From Curvibacter sp. (GTDB lineage: Bacteria > Pseudomonadota > Gammaproteobacteria > Burkholderiales > Burkholderiaceae_C), in assembly GCA_003987795.1 (NCBI GenBank), contig RXJO01000241.1, positions 1-41,421 of the forward strand: a DNA stretch of 41,421 nucleotides. Direction: 5' to 3'. Below, piece by piece: positions 1 to 7,707 of this stretch; positions within the stretch are counted from its first letter, which is position 1; each line of letters begins with the position of its first letter. The notes beneath the pieces are model-generated. The model was not told the DNA's origin. It saw only the letters and a program-made list of their open reading frames with translations, and did no database searches. A program made the translations under genes and the position numbers.

Positions 1-135
1 CAATCCAGGGCCGACCCGATGCTCGACGCCGCCCTCGTGACAGCCTCCTGGCCGGCCGCGTCGCGGCAACCGCTAAGATGGACAGGCTGAATTCGTAATT
101 AAGAATTCAATTCAATCTCAACCCAAGGAGTCAAC
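1..135 (+). promoter_or_regulatory. Leader region of the thiolase gene
   Basis: No coding region is supported here. Two GAATTC hexamers flank an AT-rich centre (about 89-108), the only AT-rich stretch nearby and a plausible promoter or operator area. A strong ribosome binding site, AAGGAG, lies at about 125-130, just ahead of the ATG at 136. No exact -35/-10 pair is clear. Confidence 0.4.
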
Positions 136-1320
136 ATGTCCCGTGAAGTCGTCGTCGTCAGCGGTGTGCGCACCGCCATTGGTACCTTTGGTGGAAGCCT
201 GAAGGACATCCCCCCCACCGCCCTGGGGGCCCAGGTGGTCCGCGAATCGCTCAAGCGCGCCGGGGTCGAGGGCGCCGACGTCGGCCATGTGGTGTTCGGC
301 CATGTGGTCAACACCGAACCGCGCGACATGTACCTGTCGCGCGTGGCCGCGATCGAGGGCGGCTGTGCCGAAGGCACCCCCGCCTTCAATGTGAACCGCC
401 TCTGCGGCTCGGGCCTGCAGGCCATCGTCTCGGCCAGCCAGGCCATCTTGCTGGGCGATGCCGACATCGCCATCGGCGGCGGCGCCGAGAACATGAGCCG
501 GGCGCCCTACGCCAGCCTGGCCACCCGGTTCGGGGCCCGCATGGGTGACACCAAGATGATCGACATGATGGTGGGCGCCCTGCACGACCCCTTCCACAAC
601 ATCCACATGGGCGTGACGGCCGAGAACATCGCCGCCAAATGGGGCATCACCCGTGCCGACCAGGACGCCCTGGCCGTGGAAAGCCACAACCGCGCCGAGC
701 GCGCCACCGCAGCGGGCTACTTCAAGGAGCAGATCACCCCGGTGATGCTCAAGAGCCGCAAGGGCGAGGTGGCCTACGACACCGACGAACACTTCCGCGC
801 TGGCGCCACGCAGGCCGACATGGACAAGCTCAAGCCCGTGTTCATCAAGGAAAACGGCACCGTCACGGCCGGCAATGCCTCGGGCATCAACGACGCTGCA
901 GCCGCGGTGGTGCTGATGGAAGCCGGCACGGCCAAGGCCCGCGGCCTGCAGCCCATGGCCCGCCTGGTGGCGTATGCCCATGCCGGCGTCGACCCGAAGT
1001 ACATGGGCATTGGCCCGGTGCCCGCCACCCAGTTGGCGCTCAAGAAAGCCGGGTTGACCGTGAACGACCTCGACGTGATCGAGGCCAACGAAGCCTTTGC
1101 CGCCCAAGCCTGCGCCGTCACCCGCGACCTGGGCCTGGACCCGGCGAAGGTCAACCCCAATGGCTCAGGCATCTCGCTGGGCCACCCGATCGGCGCCACT
1201 GGCGCGGTGATCACGGTCAAGGCCCTGTATGAGTTGCAGCGCATCCAGGGCCGCTACGCGCTGGTGACGATGTGCATCGGGGGCGGTCAGGGCATCGCCG
1301 CGATCTTCGAACGCCTGTGA
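136..1320 (+). CDS. Acetyl-CoA acetyltransferase (thiolase)
   Basis: Condenses two acetyl-CoA to acetoacetyl-CoA or runs the reverse thiolysis, feeding polyhydroxybutyrate synthesis or fatty-acid/ketone-body metabolism in the cytoplasm. The 394-residue length is normal for type II thiolases. All three catalytic signatures are visible: the acyl-accepting Cys90 in NRLCGSG, His350 in GHPIGATG, and Cys380 in CIGGGQG near the C-terminus. The ATG at 136 has AAGGAG about 6 bases upstream. No phaB or phaC gene is adjacent, so PhaA, AtoB or an acyl-CoA thiolase role cannot be separated from the sequence. The next gene is on the opposite strand, so this looks like a single-gene unit. Confidence 0.9.
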   Translation: MSREVVVVSGVRTAIGTFGGSLKDIPPTALGAQVVRESLKRAGVEGADVGHVVFGHVVNTEPRDMYLSRVAAIEGGCAEGTPAFNVNRLCGSGLQAIVSASQAILLGDADIAIGGGAENMSRAPYASLATRFGARMGDTKMIDMMVGALHDPFHNIHMGVTAENIAAKWGITRADQDALAVESHNRAERATAAGYFKEQITPVMLKSRKGEVAYDTDEHFRAGATQADMDKLKPVFIKENGTVTAGNASGINDAAAAVVLMEAGTAKARGLQPMARLVAYAHAGVDPKYMGIGPVPATQLALKKAGLTVNDLDVIEANEAFAAQACAVTRDLGLDPAKVNPNGSGISLGHPIGATGAVITVKALYELQRIQGRYALVTMCIGGGQGIAAIFERL

Positions 1321-1376
1321 TCGGACCCAGCTGAGGCACTTGGCCTGCCGCCTGCCCCCTGCGGCGGGCCAGGGCC

Positions 1377-1931
1377 TCAGGGCTGCTGGACCATGCCTGT
1401 CTTGGCCCAGTTGCGCAACGCGGTCAGCGTGTTGCTGACATGCTTCATCGGGTTCAGGCTGGTGTATTGGTAGATGATCTTGCCATTCGGGGCGATCACA
1501 TAGGACACCCGGTTCGCGTAATCGGGCCGGAAATGCAGCACCGCGTCATAGGCCTTCATGATCGACTGATCAGCGTCGGAGGCCACCGGGAACTTGCCCC
1601 GGCATTCCTGTACCGAGAATTTCTTCTGGGTCTCCAGGTCGTCGCGGGACACCCCCACCACTGAAGCTCCCAAGGCTTTGTAGTCGTCCAGCGCCTCGGC
1701 AAATTGATGCGCTTCAATCGAGCAGCCCACGGAGAAAGCCGACGGAAAGAAATACAGCACCACCGGGCCCCGACCCAATTCTTCATGCAGAGAATAGCTC
1801 TGCACCTGGCCGGCCAGCGCCACCTTTGCCGTAAACTCCGGCGCAGTCTCACCAATGTCGAGCGCGGCCTGGGCCGAGCCCCACAACAGGCTCATCCCGC
1901 AAAAGACAACCGTCCTAGACCATGCGTTCAT
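1377..1931 (-). CDS. Exported peroxiredoxin (AhpC/TSA, BCP-like)
   Basis: Thiol peroxidase that probably reduces peroxides outside the cytoplasm. From the chosen ATG (1931) the protein has 184 residues and starts with a clear signal peptide: a short basic N-terminus, a hydrophobic core and an AQA cleavage site. The peroxidatic motif reads PSAFSVGC, with Ser where most peroxiredoxins have Thr in PxxxTxxC; the cysteine is residue 70. A second Cys (110, in VQEC) could be the resolving residue. The open frame extends upstream to 2006, but that would bury the signal peptide, and AGG sits just upstream of the 1931 ATG. The start overlaps the most upstream possible start of the divergent phospholipase gene by 10 bases. 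Confidence 0.8.
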   Translation of the reverse strand: MNAWSRTVVFCGMSLLWGSAQAALDIGETAPEFTAKVALAGQVQSYSLHEELGRGPVVLYFFPSAFSVGCSIEAHQFAEALDDYKALGASVVGVSRDDLETQKKFSVQECRGKFPVASDADQSIMKAYDAVLHFRPDYANRVSYVIAPNGKIIYQYTSLNPMKHVSNTLTALRNWAKTGMVQQP

Positions 1932-3604
1932 CGCGTTACCTGATGGCAGCTTTGTATCCATGTCAGTATAGCGAGCACCATGGCACGGCCCCGGTGGCTC
2001 GTTCATACCCGGGGCGTCAGCCCAGGCTCTCGACCCGGCTGCTGTGGTGCGGACTCATCCTCGTCTTGATGGCGCTAGGGGGCTGTGCCACCCGCCTGCC
2101 CCAGGTGGACCGGGAGCAGCTGGCCAGCGAAGCCATCCCGGCCTCGGCGACCAGCACCCTGGGCCGCATCGCACAAGAATCTCAACCCAGCCCTGACCAG
2201 TCGGGTTTCCGACTCATGCCGCTGGGCACCTTCTCGCTCGATGCGCGGCTGCAACTGGCTCGCCGAGCTGAGGTATCGCTCGACGTGCAGTACTACAACA
2301 TCGAAGCCGATGCCACCGGTCGCTACTTTCTGCGCGCCTTGAGGGACGCGGCACAACGAGGCGTGCGGGTTCGTCTGCTGATCGACGACCTCTACACCGG
2401 GGGACACGATCCTCTGTTTCTGGGGCTCGCCGCCTACCCGAACGTCGAGGTGCGGCTTTTCAACCCCTTCTGTTGCGCCCGAGATCAAGGCCAGATCACC
2501 CGGTTCCTGGCGTCTACGGGCGACTGGGGTCGGCTTGATCACCGCATGCACAACAAGATGTTCATCGCTGACGGCGCGATGGCCATCATCGGTGGACGCA
2601 ATGTGGCGAACGAGTATTACCTGAGAGGCGCCACGGACAATTTCGTCGATGTCGACGCCTTCACCACCGGGGCCGTCCTGCCGGCCATGCAGGCGCTGTT
2701 CGACCGTTACTGGAACAGTCTGGCGGTCTACCCCCTGACCCGCATCGCCAGCAGCCCCCTGGGCCCGGAGGCGCTGCGGCACCAGTTCGAGACCGCCACT
2801 GGTCCGGCCACCACGGCGGCACCAGCCCCTTTGCAGCCCAATGATGTGCTGGGCTACGCGCCGATTGCCGATGACCTGGACGCCGGCCGCCTGGGCCTGA
2901 ACTGGGGTCAAGCCTATGTTTTTGCAGACCATCCCGACAAGCCCTTCGACGGGGTTGCCGGCGGCGAGCTCCTGGAAACCAGTGTCACCTACAACGTTCT
3001 GGAAGCCGTGGCCAAGGCCAAACAGGAAGTGGTCGCCTCGTCGCCCTACTTTGTGCCCGGCCCGAAAGGCATGGCATTTTTGAAGTCACTGCGTGACCGG
3101 GGCGTCAAGGTGACGGTGCTGACCAACTCGCTGAGTTCGACCGACGAACCCGCAGTCCATGTCGGCTACAGCCGTTACCGCGAAGACATGCTGAAGTTGG
3201 GGGTCGATCTCTACGAGCTCAGCCCTTCGAAGGTCAGCAACAACAAGCATCCTTTCCTGTTCGGCAAATCCCTGGGACGGCTGCATGCCAAGCTGTTCGT
3301 CATCGACCGGCGGACCTCCTTCATCGGCTCGATGAACCTGGACCCCCGCTCAGCCACGATCAACACCGAGTTCGGTGCCGTGATCGACAGCCCTGAAGTG
3401 GCGCGTGAGTTGATCCGCATCATCGACATCGACCGGCTTCAAAGCGCCTACCGGCTGCGGCTGGCCCCAGATGGCCGTGGCCTGCAATGGCTGGGCTTTC
3501 AGGACGACAGTGAAATGGTGCTGGACACCGAGCCCGATGCCTCTTTGAAGCTGCGGCTCAAGGCCTGGCTGCTCGGGCCGCTGGTGCCTGAAGAACTGCT
3601 CTGA
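1922..3604 (+). CDS. Phospholipase D family lipoprotein (cardiolipin synthase C-like)
   Basis: Contains two HKD motifs of the phospholipase D superfamily: H210-x-K212-x4-D217 (HNKMFIAD) and H455-x-K457-x4-D462 (HAKLFVID), each followed by the usual I-G-(G/S)-x-N. The two-HKD layout resembles ClsC/YmdC-type cardiolipin synthases, which transfer phosphatidyl groups between lipids. A lipobox (LGGC, Cys55 in this numbering) follows a hydrophobic stretch, so the mature protein is probably a periplasm-facing lipoprotein. The start is uncertain: ATG 1922, ATG 1943 and GTG 1994 are in frame and none has a strong ribosome binding site. GTG 1994 would give the most typical lipoprotein signal peptide. 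Substrate is inferred from family only. Confidence 0.8.
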   Translation: MRSSRYLMAALYPCQYSEHHGTAPVARSYPGRQPRLSTRLLWCGLILVLMALGGCATRLPQVDREQLASEAIPASATSTLGRIAQESQPSPDQSGFRLMPLGTFSLDARLQLARRAEVSLDVQYYNIEADATGRYFLRALRDAAQRGVRVRLLIDDLYTGGHDPLFLGLAAYPNVEVRLFNPFCCARDQGQITRFLASTGDWGRLDHRMHNKMFIADGAMAIIGGRNVANEYYLRGATDNFVDVDAFTTGAVLPAMQALFDRYWNSLAVYPLTRIASSPLGPEALRHQFETATGPATTAAPAPLQPNDVLGYAPIADDLDAGRLGLNWGQAYVFADHPDKPFDGVAGGELLETSVTYNVLEAVAKAKQEVVASSPYFVPGPKGMAFLKSLRDRGVKVTVLTNSLSSTDEPAVHVGYSRYREDMLKLGVDLYELSPSKVSNNKHPFLFGKSLGRLHAKLFVIDRRTSFIGSMNLDPRSATINTEFGAVIDSPEVARELIRIIDIDRLQSAYRLRLAPDGRGLQWLGFQDDSEMVLDTEPDASLKLRLKAWLLGPLVPEELL

Positions 3605-3643
3605 AACCGGCAAGGCAGCAGCACCTGGGGCAGCCGCTGCGGT

Positions 3644-3853
3644 CTATTTGGTCATGTACCACTGAATCACGAACTTGGCCGCAAAACCCACCATACCCAG
3701 GCCCAGGCCCAGAAACAGCACAAAGGTTCCGAACCGGCCCGCCTTCGACTCCCAGGCCAGATGGCCAATGATGAACAACATGTAGAGCATGAAGCCCCCC
3801 ACCCCGAACGTGAGACCGAAGGTGGAGATCTGCTCTTCTGAAAAACCAAACAT
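3644..3853 (-). CDS. Small membrane protein, DUF2788 family
   Basis: A 69-residue protein with two predicted membrane helices (about residues 13-31 and 42-64) joined by a short charged loop containing ESKAGRFGT. This pattern matches my memory of DUF2788, a small inner-membrane family of unknown function in beta- and gammaproteobacteria. Its ATG (3853) overlaps the TGA stop of the preceding membrane protein as TGATG, so the two are probably translationally coupled. A longer frame runs upstream to 4186 but is only the shadow of the neighbour. Confidence 0.75.
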   Translation of the reverse strand: MFGFSEEQISTFGLTFGVGGFMLYMLFIIGHLAWESKAGRFGTFVLFLGLGLGMVGFAAKFVIQWYMTK

Positions 3854-4698
3854 CAGTGACTGACCTGAACTAGAACGGGCGCCAGGCCGGCATCCCGGGC
3901 CGGCAACGTCGTGACGTCCACCAGGTCGCGGTAAGCGTGCCAGCTGGCGTGCCCCAACATGGGCATGACCGCGATCAGGCCCAACAAAAGTGATCCCACC
4001 CCCAGCAGCGTGAAGCCGGCAATCAAGGCCGCCCAGAACGCCATCGGGATCGGGTTGTAGAGAACGGTGCGCCAACTGGTCAGCACCGCCTGCATCAGGG
4101 TGATGCGACGGTCGAGCAGCAGCGGGATCGACACCACACTGGAGGCGAAGATGGGCGCGGCAAGAAAGCCCCCCAGGGCCAGCCACAACTCGAACAGACC
4201 GGTTTCGGAGTCAGCCACCACGACCCGCAGAAAATCGACCGGCGTGCGCACCGGTTCAGGGGCCAGCAGGGTGATAAGGGCCGCCGAGGTCAACACCCAG
4301 GCCGTGGCCGCCAGCGCCAGCAGCACGCCAAATTGCACCAGGCACCAGTATTGACTCGTCCATTTGTTGAAATGGCTGTGCTGCCAGTTGAACCAGGTTT
4401 TGAACACCACCTGCATCGAAGCCGGCTCGCCCCGCTCGAGCGCCCGGCTCAGCGCATAGAGGCTGGTGGCCAGCACCGGCGCCACCACCAGGAAGCCCGA
4501 CAAGGCTCCGGCCAACAGCCAGAACCGATTGCCGGCCAAGGCAATGATGAGCCCGCCGACCAAGGTCACCGCCAGACCATGGGCGAAGCTGATCCAGCCC
4601 GCGCGAGCCATGTCGCGCCAGGCCAGAGCCAGCCAGGTCAGGGGTTGCATGATGCCGATGGTACGAACCAGGGGGAGCGTTTCCGGTGTGGAAGACAT
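3853..4698 (-). CDS. Integral membrane protein, DUF2189 family
   Basis: A 281-residue polytopic membrane protein with about six hydrophobic helices and charged loops. The overall pattern (WLALAWRDMARAGW near the N-terminus, repeated VAPVLATSLYALSRALERG-type segments) fits DUF2189, a conserved but uncharacterised inner-membrane family. The ATG at 4698 is chosen because the protein then begins MSSTPETLP just ahead of the conserved part; an in-frame ATG at 4749 is also possible and neither has a strong ribosome binding site. It is coupled by TGATG to the DUF2788 gene. In many proteobacteria such proteins lie near respiratory genes, but nothing here shows a function. Confidence 0.7.
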   Translation of the reverse strand: MSSTPETLPLVRTIGIMQPLTWLALAWRDMARAGWISFAHGLAVTLVGGLIIALAGNRFWLLAGALSGFLVVAPVLATSLYALSRALERGEPASMQVVFKTWFNWQHSHFNKWTSQYWCLVQFGVLLALAATAWVLTSAALITLLAPEPVRTPVDFLRVVVADSETGLFELWLALGGFLAAPIFASSVVSIPLLLDRRITLMQAVLTSWRTVLYNPIPMAFWAALIAGFTLLGVGSLLLGLIAVMPMLGHASWHAYRDLVDVTTLPARDAGLAPVLVQVSH

Positions 4699-4853
4699 GG
4701 TGGTGTGGGCCTGGGGCGCAAAGTGCAGATCGTGCAAACATGCTATCAAGCCTGCCCCACGGAGAAGGCCCCCGGGTGCCCCAACCTAGGGACAACCATG
4801 AGAGCCATTTCCCGCCCCTCGATCCGAAGCCCCGCAGGGCCGGTTGACCAGGT

Positions 4854-5291
4854 TCAGTCGCGCACCACCAGCACGGGCAGGTGAGCGTCAGACAGCACCT
4901 TCTGGGCCACGCTGCCGAGCACCAACTTCTCGATGCCGCGGCGGCCGTGCGAACCCATCACGATCAGGTCGGTGCCCAGGGCCTGGGCTGTGTCCAGGAT
5001 GCCGCGATGAATGGCATGGCCCTCCACCACGGTGGTCTTCACGGGCACGGCGGCCGCCTCGAAAGCAGCCCGTGCGCTGGCCAGCGCCGCATTGGCTTCA
5101 GCGGTGGCCGCACTCAGGTACTGCGACTGACCGTAGGCGAAATCAGCACCCACACCAGTGAACGGATAGGGATCGATGACGTAGATGACGGTCACATCGC
5201 TGGCGAAGGCCTTGGCCAGACCGATCGCCTTGTCCACGGCCAAGGTGGCGGTGGCAGAACCGTCGACCGGAATCAGGATGTGCTTGAACAT
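4854..5291 (-). CDS. Universal stress protein (UspA family)
   Basis: A 145-residue single-domain Usp, cytoplasmic, probably ATP-binding. It starts MFKHILIPVDGS, the classical first strand and loop of the family, and carries the ATP-binding signature GSHGRRG (113-119) followed by GS at 126-127. The ATG at 5291 has a perfect AAGGAG ribosome binding site; the longer frame to 5354 has none. Members generally help cells survive starvation, oxygen stress or membrane stress. It appears to be transcribed alone. Confidence 0.9.
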   Translation of the reverse strand: MFKHILIPVDGSATATLAVDKAIGLAKAFASDVTVIYVIDPYPFTGVGADFAYGQSQYLSAATAEANAALASARAAFEAAAVPVKTTVVEGHAIHRGILDTAQALGTDLIVMGSHGRRGIEKLVLGSVAQKVLSDAHLPVLVVRD

Positions 5292-5378
5292 GTTGAACTC
5301 CTTGTGGGTTGATGTCAGGAAGTGTGCCGGATTGTTCGCCAGCGACATTGACACGCATCAAAACCGGAAAGAACTGCG

Positions 5379-6137
5379 TCAAACCGGCAAGCCTTGGAAA
5401 CCACCAGAGCGGCAGGTGAGCACCAGGGTATCCCGGTGAGCGCCCTCGGTCAGCGGCTGGATCGGAGTGGATTCGTGGATCACGCGCGCATCGTCGAGCA
5501 ACAACAGAGACCAGGGCTCTGACAATGTGAAGCGTTGTCCGTTGGGGCCGTCGGCTTCGAAGACACGGGTTTCACCGCCTTTGATGCCGCTGCGCTCGAC
5601 CAGAAAAACGGCCACCAGATCCACACCGTCACGGTGGGCGCCCTCGGGGGTCGGTCGCCCGATGCCATCGGTGGTGTCAATGCGGAATTGATGCGCCTCG
5701 ATGAACCAGGGCTCGGGCGGAGCTCCCTCGTGGCGCTTGAGTGCGGCCGTGACCGAGGCCACCGCACGCAGCAGTTGCCCCCAGGCCGGCTGTGCCACGG
5801 AGCCGGGCATCATCGGCTCGAACCAGCGCTCCATGCCGCCATGCAAGGCGTTGTACTCCAGCGGCTGCCAGTGGGATCGATGAGGCACCTGCTCGACCTG
5901 CGCGCCCTGCACCACGAAGCAGGAATGGCGGCGACGGCGGTAACGCCCCCCATCCTTGAGGAAATTGTCAGGCGGCAGCCCGTCCCAATCCGGTCGCAAG
6001 CCTTGCAACTCAGGCAGCGAGCATCCAGCCCACTGGCTGACGGTGGCGGCATTCAGCACCGCATAGCCCCGCTCGCGGAGCTGGGGCAGCACTTGGTCGG
6101 CCTCGACGGCCGGAGGAGGGAAAGTGGTGGTGGTCAT
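5379..6137 (-). CDS. 2-oxoglutarate/Fe(II) dioxygenase, PF10014 type
   Basis: A 252-residue protein resembling the 2OG-Fe dioxygenase family that includes bacterial free L-isoleucine/L-leucine hydroxylases. The iron ligands are visible as H-R-D (in GAHRDGVDLV, about residues 168-170 from this start) and a distal His in VIHEST (about 221), with an Arg about 14 residues later (HRDTLVL) suited to bind 2-oxoglutarate. The family oxidises an amino acid or small molecule while decarboxylating 2-oxoglutarate to succinate. ATG 6137 is used; an in-frame GTG lies two codons upstream at 6143, and neither has a good ribosome binding site. The substrate is not predictable from the neighbours. Confidence 0.75.
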   Translation of the reverse strand: MTTTTFPPPAVEADQVLPQLRERGYAVLNAATVSQWAGCSLPELQGLRPDWDGLPPDNFLKDGGRYRRRRHSCFVVQGAQVEQVPHRSHWQPLEYNALHGGMERWFEPMMPGSVAQPAWGQLLRAVASVTAALKRHEGAPPEPWFIEAHQFRIDTTDGIGRPTPEGAHRDGVDLVAVFLVERSGIKGGETRVFEADGPNGQRFTLSEPWSLLLLDDARVIHESTPIQPLTEGAHRDTLVLTCRSGGFQGLPV

Positions 6138-6206
6138 GGGCACGAAGCTTACAGCGTGGCGACCCCGCTCACGCCCACCACAGGATTCAAGCGACGTGAC
6201 TTCTTC

Positions 6207-6593
6207 TTATTCTGCAGCGGCCGGCGAAGTCAACTCGGCGGCTGGCGCAGCCTGCTCGCCCCGCAGCGTCTGGAGCCGGGCCCAACGCTGGGCGTCGACA
6301 AAGTACACCGGCGTGGCACAGGCCCTGTGGCGCACGCAATGCTGAGCCCAGTGGCGACGTTCGGCAGCCGGTACGTTCAGATAGATCGGCTCGCCCACCT
6401 GGCCCGCCGTCTTGCGCACCAGCACCGGCTGCTCGTTCAATACAGGCGGCGCCTGCTCCCCCCAGTCACTGACACGCCCGTAGACACCGGGCACCACGCC
6501 ATCCACACGCGTTGCGGCCCCCGAAGGTCCAGCCCAGGCCAGGACTGCCACCCCACAGCCCAGGCCAAGCTGCAAAAGGTGACGGGCGGTCAC
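6207..6593 (-). CDS. Small exported protein of unknown function
   Basis: A 128-residue protein starting at GTG 6593, with GGAG nine bases upstream. The first 27 residues form a clear signal peptide ending SGA-A, so the product is periplasmic or exported. The mature part contains two Cys residues close together (HCVRHRAC) and a VYFV segment; similar small exported proteins with a (V/M)PVYFV motif are common in Burkholderiales, but I know no function. The C-terminus is Ala/Glu-rich and probably disordered. Confidence 0.6.
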   Translation of the reverse strand: MTARHLLQLGLGCGVAVLAWAGPSGAATRVDGVVPGVYGRVSDWGEQAPPVLNEQPVLVRKTAGQVGEPIYLNVPAAERRHWAQHCVRHRACATPVYFVDAQRWARLQTLRGEQAAPAAELTSPAAAE

Positions 6594-6793
6594 AGGCCAG
6601 CTCCAAATGTTCGGTCAAAGAGAGCCGCCCAATGATCCAGCAATGAGGGCAGAAGAGATGGGGGCATGGGCATCCATGCGGCGACCAGGCCGCAACTTGT
6701 CATCAAAATCCCGTTATTTGTAACTCATTTCAATGACAAGAGCGCCAACGAGCCGGGCTCATGTGTGACGGATGTCATTCAACGCCGCACGGG

Positions 6794-7660
6794 TCAGTCT
6801 GTTTCAGGCAGGGGGGCGCCGCATTGATGGCAGAAGCGGGCCGTGGCCAGATGCCCTTCGGCAAGACACTCAGGACAGCTGCGAGTGCTGGGTGCAGACA
6901 CGGCCTGTCGGCGCTTCTGGGCCATTTCGCTGGTCACGATGCCGGTGGGCACCGCCAGGGTGCCCCAGCCCAGCAGCATCATGGCCGAGGCGATGAAACG
7001 CCCGAGATCGGTCTTGGGGGTGATGTCACCAAAGCCCACGGTGGTCATGGTGGTGATCGCCCAGTACATGGCCGTCGGAATGCTGGAGTAGCCGTTTTCA
7101 GCCCCTTCGACCAAGTACATCACCGTGCCAGCCACCAACACGATCATCAGCACCACCGACATGAAGATCAAGATCTTGCGCCGGGTGGCCACCAAAGCCT
7201 CGGCCAGCATCTGGTACTCGTTGACATAGGCCGCCAGCTTGAACACCCGGAACACCCTGAGCAGACGCAACACACGCACGTCGATCAACAAGTGCAATTC
7301 GGGCACGAACAAGGCCAGGTAGGTGGGCAGCAGGGCCAGCAGATCCACCAGACCGAAGAAACTCAGGGCGTAGCGCCACGGATGGCGAACGCACAGCAGG
7401 CGCAACAGGTACTCGACGGTGAAGATCGCGGTGAAGAGCCACTCCAGCAGGTTGAAGGTGGGTCCGAAATGTCCGCGCAAGGCCTCCACGCTGTCGGCCA
7501 TCACCACGGCCACGCTGAGCAAGATGGTGACGATCAGGCCATAGTCGAAGACCCGGCCGGCCCGGGTATCGGCCTCGAAGACGATGCGGAACAGGCGCTC
7601 GCGCCAACCGGCGGCCGGCAAATGGGTCAAACGGGCGGCGCCCTGGGGTGGAGACGACAT
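6794..7660 (-). CDS. Voltage-gated-type K+ channel with C-terminal zinc ribbon
   Basis: A 288-residue ion channel of the 6-TM Kv type. A voltage-sensor-like S4 segment with regularly spaced Arg (VRVLRLLRVFRVFKL, about 128-142) is followed by S5, a pore helix and the K+ selectivity filter TVGFGD (207-212), then S6. After S6 a short linker leads to CPEC...CHQC (Cys262, 265, 277, 280), a four-cysteine zinc-ribbon pattern ending the protein. The channel should conduct K+ across the inner membrane. The zinc ribbon is an unusual tail that could bind metal or act as a redox or assembly element. The ATG at 7660 is the only good start; the gene stands alone. Confidence 0.85.
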   Translation of the reverse strand: MSSPPQGAARLTHLPAAGWRERLFRIVFEADTRAGRVFDYGLIVTILLSVAVVMADSVEALRGHFGPTFNLLEWLFTAIFTVEYLLRLLCVRHPWRYALSFFGLVDLLALLPTYLALFVPELHLLIDVRVLRLLRVFRVFKLAAYVNEYQMLAEALVATRRKILIFMSVVLMIVLVAGTVMYLVEGAENGYSSIPTAMYWAITTMTTVGFGDITPKTDLGRFIASAMMLLGWGTLAVPTGIVTSEMAQKRRQAVSAPSTRSCPECLAEGHLATARFCHQCGAPLPETD

Positions 7661-7707
7661 GATCCCGAGTTTAGAGGGTGGGTCCAGCCGTCTGTCGGCG
7701 CCCCGCG

